Positions 57,441 through 64,000 of a stretch of DNA of 64,000 nt are shown here, piece by piece. The stretch is from positions 1,802,305-1,866,304 of the forward strand of contig JAGGNK010013559.1 of assembly GCA_017590115.1 (NCBI GenBank), in the 5' to 3' direction. Numbering within the stretch: the first letter of the stretch is position 1; each line of letters opens with the position of its first letter. A program made the translations under genes and the position numbers. The notes beneath the pieces were generated by a model. The model was not told the origin of the DNA, did not search any database, and saw nothing but the letters and a program-made list of their open reading frames with translations. The DNA is from Montifringilla adamsi. Taxonomy: Eukaryota > Chordata > Aves > Passeriformes > Passeridae.

Positions 57441-60400
57441 ATGCCGAAGAACAGCAAGGTGACACAGCGGGAGCACAGCAGCGAGCATGTCACCGAGTCG
57501 GTGGCCGACCTGCTGGCCCACCAGGAGCCCGTGGACTACAAACGCAGCGTCCTCAACGTGACAGGGGAGGCGTGGGACAAGCAGAAGGAGGGAGATGAGG
57601 AGCTGGACGCCGAGAACCGGCCGGCGTGGAACAGCAAGCTGCAGTACATCCTGGCGCAGATCGGCTACTCTGTGGGGCTGGGCAACGTCTGGCGCTTCCC
57701 CTACCTCTGCCAGAAGAATGGAGGAGGTGAGAGATGGGGCAGGGATGGGATCAGCCCTTGGAGAAGGGGGTGTGACCCAATCCTGCCTCGCTGCATGTTG
57801 GGGTGTGGATCCCCGGAGAGGACAGGGGTGATTTGGGCTCTAAAATGGGTTATTTGGTATCGGTGCTACGATGCCCAATGGGTGAGAAGACTGCTGTGCA
57901 GAACTCCATGATATCAGAGGCTAATTAATTATTTTATTATATACTATATTACACTATATTACATGATATACTATATATACATACTATATATACTACATTA
58001 CACTAACAAGAGCTATCACTATCTAACAAACTAAAAAAACAGTGACTCTCTGCCCAAGAGTCCTGACAAACACACGTGGATCCAGTTGGTCAAGGAATCC
58101 AAAGCACCATCACCAGAATCAATCAAGCAATCACCTTGAGTAAACAATCTCCAGAACATTCCACATGGGCACAAACACAGGAGCAGCAAATGAGATAAGA
58201 ATTGTTTTGATTATTCTTTTCCCTGCTTCTCTCACAGCTTCTCTCAGGAGAAACTCTGAGAAAGCTAAATCTCTCTCTGCTCAGAGGGCATGTGAATGCC
58301 ACAATTTGGGCTCTAAAGTGTGTTGTTTGGGCTCCGAAGGGGGAAAGGGCTGCCAGAAGTTGTGCTGAGATGTGGAGATCTCCAGGATGGCCTCTTCCTA
58401 AAGACTGTCCACCTGCCTGCTCCAAAGTCACGGTGAACACCAAGTTGGGAGCCAGGATTTCTGGCTACTCCCCCTGATTCCTATTGGGAATATTTAGTTG
58501 CAAGTAACATCAGCCCCAGTATCCCTAGAGCTGTAAGCTTTGTGGTTCTCTGATCCCTCACCCCAGCCCTAGTGGCAGCTTGGGGCTGTGGCTGAGGTCC
58601 CCAGTGTCACGAATGACCCAGATTGCAGTGATGGGTACATGGCAGTGTTGGCACAGTGCTGTGCTCCCTTTGGTGTGCTGTTTTCAGCCCCACCACTCTA
58701 GAGCTGTGAGGTTCTCTGACGCCTAACCCTAACCCTAGTGCCTAATTTGGAAATTAGGGCTAAAAAGGGAAGAGGGAGCCGCTCCATTTCCCTGGGTTGT
58801 CAAAGCCACATTTTGTGGTTCCATCCCATTCCCAAATCCTCCTTGCAGCCAGCCCATTCTCTCATCCCACTCCATGCCTCCTCCTTGGGTTTCCAAGAGC
58901 AGCCCAGAGGGTCAGGTCTCTCCAGCTGTGCTGAGCCCCACCACCCTTCATGACACTGAAGAGAGGGTGGGCTCCTCATCATTAATCCAACCCCAGTCCC
59001 TTCCCAGCCCCTTGGGGGGAGCCAGGACAGTGCCCCCATCCCCTGAGCTCTCTGTTCCCAGTGTTCCATCCTTTGCGTGGCCCCAGCCCTGCAGCTGCTG
59101 AACCTGCAGCGCCCTCAATAATTCAAACATCTCCGGTGTCACTGTCAGGATGAGTCACTCTGCCCTGTGCAGTCAGCACTCCCCTCCCGGGGCTGCTCAG
59201 CCCCATTCCCTTCCCTCCCATCCGGGATGGAGCCGGCTGTGCCTGGCTCCTGCATCCCAGCACCTCCCAGTGCCCTGCTTCAGCTCCAGCTTGGCTCGGT
59301 TTTGGCACAGCACAGCTCTTCACCCCAAATTCAGGGCTGGGAGAAGTCAGTACAGCCCTGCTGTCTTCATTACAGCCCACAGCTGGCCTCTGATTGCCAA
59401 GAAAGTTTTCCCCACTAAATGAGATTTAGAACCAGATTTCCCCATTAAATGAGATTTTTTAAACCAGATTTAGAACCAGAGATTGGAGAACCAGCATCCT
59501 TCTTCTCTACAAGGATTAGCCCAGCTGTGCTTCAGTTTCCCCATGCCACGGCAATCCTTAATTAACCATAATTAGTGCACTCAATGAAAAATCCTCAGCT
59601 TAGGCTGAGCTCTCTGCTGTCCTGGGTATTTGGGGGGCTTTGGCCTCAGCTGAGCAGTGCTGGGTGATGGGAGGTGCCACTGGTACTCCCAGGCTGGTGT
59701 ATTCCTCAAATCTGGGGCTGAACTTGCTGTCTGTATGTGGGGAGCATTAAAGGAGTGGTTTTGGACACAAGACCAGATGGGATGTGGAATGGGGTTGGGG
59801 GCTGAGGCAGCACAGCCCTGACAGTGCTGCAGCAGAGGAAATGAGCAGTGGGTTTGACCCACCCTGTGCTGGGACCCAGGGGCACCGAGCCAGGCAGGGA
59901 CTGGGACAAGCAGCTGCTTTTAGGAGCTCCTTGCTGCGATAGAACATCTTTCTGCAGCAGGACTTCAAATAAAAGCTTTACAAGCTGCCCCAGCCATTAC
60001 CACTATTCCACGGATGGGGAAACTGAGGCATGCAGCTGGGAACTGGCTTGAGCAGCAGATTGCTGGGCTTTGCTGGGTTTTTCTTTTGCCCAGGTAGCAC
60101 CATCTGTCTGTCCCACGGGGCAGGCACCGGTTCTCTGCCTTTTCCTCCTGCCATGTTTAACCCTTTTGGCTGGGGCTCCCACCAGGCCGTGAGCTGCTGC
60201 CAGCAGGAGTTTGGGAGGGTTGGACAGACCTTTCCTGGCGCTCTGAGCAGCTCCAGGATGCGATGGCGGCGGCTGCTTTCTCTCCTGCTCCCCCAGCAGG
60301 TGTCTGCGGGGGAGAATGGCTGCGTGCTGGAGGCAGGATGGGCTGGAGCCAAATTCCCAGGACTTGGAGTGCCGGGAGCCAGCAGGGGCTGGCAGCTCTG

Positions 60401-63400
60401 CTCTGGTGCTGCACAGCCGTGAGCTGCTGCTCACCTTTCCAGGCATCCCGGCAAGAAAATCTCCAATACTGGACAAATTTGCATCTGAATCTGTCTGGTG
60501 TCCAGCTATCTGTAGGTTGAGATAGCCAGGAGAGTGCTGCAGAGATGGGATGCTCGTGGTCCTTCCTGAACTTCCCTGAGCTCCAGCTCTGCTCTCTGCC
60601 TCTCCTTTTACCCTCCCACTCACCCTGGGCTGCTGCACCTCAATTCCTCTCCCTACCCCCATTTTTAACACACCATTCCCCCCATGCTGGGGCTGATCTG
60701 CTTTGCAGAGTCTCTGCGTGGAGCATCACCCCCTGCCCCAGGTCCTGCCTGGGCCCGGCTATCACCGGGCTGTCAATCCAGGCAGGAATTTCGGTTGTCT
60801 TTGGACCGTCTGCTACCCTGCAGGAGCCAGGCACATTCTCCTGAGCCCATTCCTCAGCTCCTGGCAGGAGCTGGAGCCGTTCCTCAGCCGGGCTGCAGCG
60901 TGAGTCATCGCATCCCTCACGGTCATCGGCTCTGCTTCGGGAAGCACCAGCTCCCCTCCAGCCCCAGCGTCAGACAGGCATTAACCGAGTTTCTAATCCA
61001 AGTTGTTTCCACTCCTTGGCCATGCAGGGTGGCACATGGCACGGTGATGCTGCAGCTGGGAATGTGGGATGGCCAGGGGGCTGTGCTGGGACAGGGGGCT
61101 GGGCTGTGTCTGGGGGAACAGGATGGCTCAGGAATGTGGCCATGTCCCCAGGGGTCAGCTGATGGAGGTGGTCATTTGCACATGGTGTCTGGGTTTGGAG
61201 AGACAGGTGTCTGCTAAGGAAGGCAGGAGCCTCCCCTGAAATAGAAAATGCAACCCCCCCCCCTCCAAATTATTATAAATTTGAAATTAAGGGGCTCTCA
61301 GGCAAAAATATGGGAGCAGGAATAACAGTTGTTTACTAGGGAAGAAAATGAAAAATAAAATAAACAATGCAGTAAACCAAAAGAACACTGAGAGAGTCAG
61401 AACACACCTGACACCCTGTGGGTCAGGGTGCTGGCAGCAGTCCCATTGGAATTGTGGCTGCAGCCCTCCTGCAGTGCCAGGGGTGGTTCTGCTGGAGCAG
61501 GGATCCTGTAGAAGGGTGGAGTCTTCCTCTGAAGATCCAGTGGAAGAGGCAGCTGCTCCTCTGGGAATGCAGTAGAAAAGCTGCTCTCCTGTCCCAAAAT
61601 ATTAGATTGTATCCAGGTAGGAATGCTTGGCTCCTCCCCTGGGTGGAGCATCTCCCCATGGGATGCTGGAATTTGATCAGCCGTGCAGGGACACTCAGTG
61701 GCCATGAGCAGCAGAGATCTGCTGGAGGGAGGATTGGCTGTGGGAGAGATAAAGAAAACTGCCCCATGAACAGCAGAGAACTGCCCCAGCTCTGACAGGT
61801 GGCAAATAGAATACACATTGCCTTGCAATCCAGGACACGTGGAGATTTGTCTGTGTGGATTCAGGGAGTCCTTGGAGGCCTTGGTGTCAATCCCACATGA
61901 TCCACACTGGCAGGGAATGCCACAGCCTTTGCTTCCACACACATGTTTGCTCCTCTTCGCAGCTTCTGCTCTGGCCAAGCTCTGATCTGCATTCCTGGAT
62001 CACAAAATCATGGAACATTTAGGTTGGAAAAGCTCTCTAAGATCATTGAGTCCAAACATCAACCCAGCACAAGGCCACCACTAGCCCCTGTTCCCAGCTG
62101 GCACATCCTTACGGTTTTTAAACCCTTGCCGGGATGGGGATTCCCTGCTGCCCTGGACAGCCTGTGCCAGTGCCTGACCATCCTTCCCATGAAGAAATTT
62201 GTCCCAATTGCCCTGGGACCCTCCAGCCTCATCCCAGGGACCCTCCAGCCTGCTCCGGGACCCTCCAGTCCTGCCCAGGGGACCCTCCAGCCTCATCCCG
62301 GGGACTCTCCAGCCTCATCCTGGGATCCTCCAGCCCCGCCCTGGGGACCTTCCAGCCCCATCCCGGGGACCCTCCAGCCCCATCCTGGGGATCCTCCAGC
62401 CCCACCCGGGGACCTTCCAGCCTGCCCCAGGACCCTCCAGCCCCGCTTCGGGGTCAGCGGGGTGAGGCAAACCCCGAGGAGCCCCAGGGGGAGGTTGGAG
62501 AGGTCAGGAGTTGTTGTTCCAGCTCCACCCATGGCTAGAGGGCTGGTTTGGGGGTGCACCCCTGATCCCTGCAGCCCTGGAGGTGCCCTGGGGATATTTC
62601 ACTGCCCTGTGGTTTGATGCCATGTCCTCCTCCTTCCTCCCCCCAGGTCTGTTTTTTTGTTGGTCTCTATTACAACGTCATCATCGGCTGGAGCATCTTT
62701 TACTTCTTCAAGTCCTTCCAGTACCCCCTGCCCTGGAGCGAGTGCCCCATCGTGAAGAACGGCTCGGTGGCCGGTGAGGCACGGGGGCTCGGCTGGGAGG
62801 GAGCAGCTCCCAGGGAAGGGGGGCTGTGGGGCCCTGTGGGACACATCATCACCCCAAGAGACGGTGGGGCCACAGCAGGCAGAGGTTCCTCTCTGGCCCA
62901 GCTGTCCTGACCATGTGAAGAGCTTCCCCTTGGGTTGGATGAGTCTCTCCGGTGCTCTCTCTCCCCACTGAGGGGATTTGATGCCAGTTTGGGAATCCAG
63001 AGTCTCCACTGATGGGATTTCGAGGCTGCCTCAGTGCTTGAGGCCAGGATCTGACCCAGGACCATGGAGGGAGGCAGCGAGAGTCAGGCAGGGGCTGCTC
63101 CACTCCCTGCCTGAGACACGGATGGAGCTAATGGTGTTTTAGGACATCTGAGCATCAGCTTGGGACTCTCTGAGAGGTTTTATAGCAAATGAAAATGTCT
63201 CTCCCCATATTTAACTTCTCATTTTCACCTGGCAGTAGTTTTATGTCCTGTCTCTTCTTTTCCCTGCTAAGAATGAGCCCCATTAATTTCTGCCCCTCAG
63301 TTTCCAGAGGTGTCTCCCTGTCCTGGCTGGCTCCAGCACGTCTTTGACGTTTGATCAGCCCAGGAGACAGTGGATGACTCCCCCTCATGCTCTCCTGCCT

Positions 63401-63593
63401 CTCTCCTGCAGTTGTGGAGACCGAATGTGAGAGGAGCTCAGCCACCACCTACTTCTGGTACCGGGAGACCCTGGACATCTCCAACTCCATCTCTGAGAGC
63501 GGGGGGCTCAACTGGAAGATGACCCTGTGTCTGCTGGTGGCCTGGAGCCTTGTTGGCTTGGCCATGATCAAAGGCATCCAGTCCTCAGGGAAG
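57441..63593 (+). CDS. SLC6A17: SLC6A17 (NTT4), vesicular neutral amino acid transporter, 5' part
   Basis: Sodium-dependent SLC6/LeuT-fold carrier of synaptic vesicles, transporting neutral amino acids such as proline, glycine and leucine. Exon 57441-57726 starts at ATG ([20 protein letters not shown]) and ends in TM1 with the ion/substrate-site motif [21 protein letters not shown], in phase 1. Exon 62647-62773 encodes TM3 ([19 protein letters not shown]) and a KNGS glycosylation sequon. Exon 63412-63593 encodes the big loop ([15 protein letters not shown]) and TM4 ([19 protein letters not shown]). The intervening exon for TM2 (about 52 residues by comparison with human) was not found, and joining 57726 directly to 62647 breaks the frame, so the model is incomplete. 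The gene continues past the window. The paralogue SLC6A15 is less likely, since the N-terminus and synteny point to SLC6A17. Confidence 0.95.
57831..58335 (+). repeat. 21-bp tandem repeat split by an LTR
   Basis: A unit starting 'atttgggctctaaa' occurs at 57831-57851, again beginning at 57852 (interrupted by the LTR after ATTTGG and resumed at 58304), and a degenerate third unit follows near 58325 ('gtttgggctccgaag'). Confidence 0.8.
57858..58303 (-). mobile_element. Solo LTR of an endogenous retrovirus, reverse strand
   Basis: On the minus strand it begins TGTGGCATTCACATGC at 58303, has TATA-rich sequence and an AATAAA (plus-strand 'aattattttattatat', about 57927), then about 75 nt of U5. 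Both sides carry a 6-bp target-site duplication ATTTGG (57852-57857 and 58304-58309). Located in the SLC6A17 intron where the missing exon is expected. Confidence 0.82.
61186..61840 (+). mobile_element. ERVL-like LTR in SLC6A17 intron
   Basis: Begins TGTCTGGGTTTGGAGAGAC and matches the fragment at 47668 over about 140 bp. It continues through 'gtttactagggaagaaaatg' and 'gacaccctgtgggtcagggt' to the 61.6-61.8 kb region. I recognise this as a widespread songbird LTR type from general knowledge. The 3' border is uncertain and no target-site duplication was established. Confidence 0.7.
61995..62225 (-). repeat. CR1 LINE 3' end, reverse
   Basis: 'catttaggttggaaaagctc', 'taagatcattgagtccaaac', 'ccctggacagcctgtgccag': reverse-strand CR1. 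Confidence 0.92.
62219..62450. repeat. Minisatellite, about 21-bp unit, eleven copies
   Basis: Imperfect units of the form 'gggaccctccagcctcatcc'. It adjoins the reverse CR1 and ends about 200 bp before the SLC6A17 exon at 62647. Confidence 0.93.
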
Positions 63594-63854
63594 GTGGGTG
63601 TTGGTGGCCACCTGAGCCTGGCTGGGCTCTGTCCTGGAAGCAGGAACCTGCTGGACACACTATCCTGCCCTGCTCTGGGGTACCAGTGGAATGCTGTGTC
63701 CCCTGGGATGGTCACACCCACTCCACAGCTGGGGTCACCTCTGGAAGAATGCAGAATAAGATCAAAAGAGGGTGTAGGGAAGAGGTTTAGTTCAACTGAC
63801 GCGTGCAGCCAGGCCTCGGCCACACCATCACAGAGAATCCGCCTGAGGTCCAGC

Positions 63855-64000
63855 ACTTCACAGAATCAGTTAGGCTGGAAAAGGCCTTTGAGGTCATCAA
63901 GTCCAACCTGTGACCCAACACCACCCTGCCAGCCAGCCCCTTGTGATGCCCAGTCACTCCTCCTGTGAAGGTCTTCCTAATGTCCAGCCTGAAGATCCCT
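63855..64000 (-). repeat. CR1 LINE 3' end, reverse, cut by window edge
   Basis: 'cacagaatcagttaggctgg', 'aggtcatcaagtccaacctg', 'gaaggtcttcctaatgtcca'. It runs off the right end. Confidence 0.92.

Noticed and set aside
58721..58737. Interstitial telomeric repeat
   Set aside because: Only two TAACCC units; too short to be more than coincidence.

Overview
The window is genomic DNA from a bird, most likely a passerine. The evidence is split vertebrate genes with consensus GT-AG introns, many short 3' ends of CR1 LINEs (the dominant avian retrotransposon), endogenous-retrovirus LTRs of a kind I associate with songbirds, and GC-rich small introns. The gene order STRIP1 - ALX3 - SLC6A17 matches human 1p13. 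The mammalian retrogene UBL4B, which lies between ALX3 and SLC6A17 in human, was looked for and not seen.

Layout. (1) 586-11436 (+): STRIP1, a STRIPAK scaffold subunit. Twenty exons are present and encode 777 residues to the natural stop; only the N-terminal exon lies outside the window. One intron holds a 1.1-kb AT-only tract with a 66-bp near-perfect palindrome. (2) 14640 to about 20330 (-): ALX3, a paired-type aristaless homeobox gene, tail to tail with STRIP1. Exons 2-4 are complete; exon 1 runs into a 61-base run of N in a CpG island. The transcript as read lacks a stretch of about 22 residues that mammals have just after the homeodomain. (3) About 20.4-49.9 kb: a 30-kb gene desert with repeats, two duplicated unique-looking segments (about 175 bp and 250 bp, each present twice), a strong CTCF-type motif, and a POU/homeodomain motif cluster that looks like a neural or craniofacial enhancer. 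(4) About 49.9-64 kb (+): 5' part of SLC6A17, a synaptic-vesicle neutral amino acid transporter: a CpG-island first exon (inferred), a 7-kb intron, the ATG exon, and two later coding exons. The exon expected between them (TM2 region) cannot be found although there is no N gap.

How the genes relate. STRIP1 is broadly expressed signalling machinery, ALX3 a developmental regulator, and SLC6A17 a neuronal transporter. They share no pathway; their link is conserved synteny. The intergenic desert probably carries regulatory DNA for ALX3 and/or SLC6A17, and the CTCF motif near 35.3 kb is a natural candidate divider between them. No operon, CRISPR array, tRNA, rRNA or new protein-coding system was found. 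The most unusual signals are the presence and altered form of ALX3, the missing SLC6A17 exon, the paired duplicated segments, and several perfect inverted repeats.
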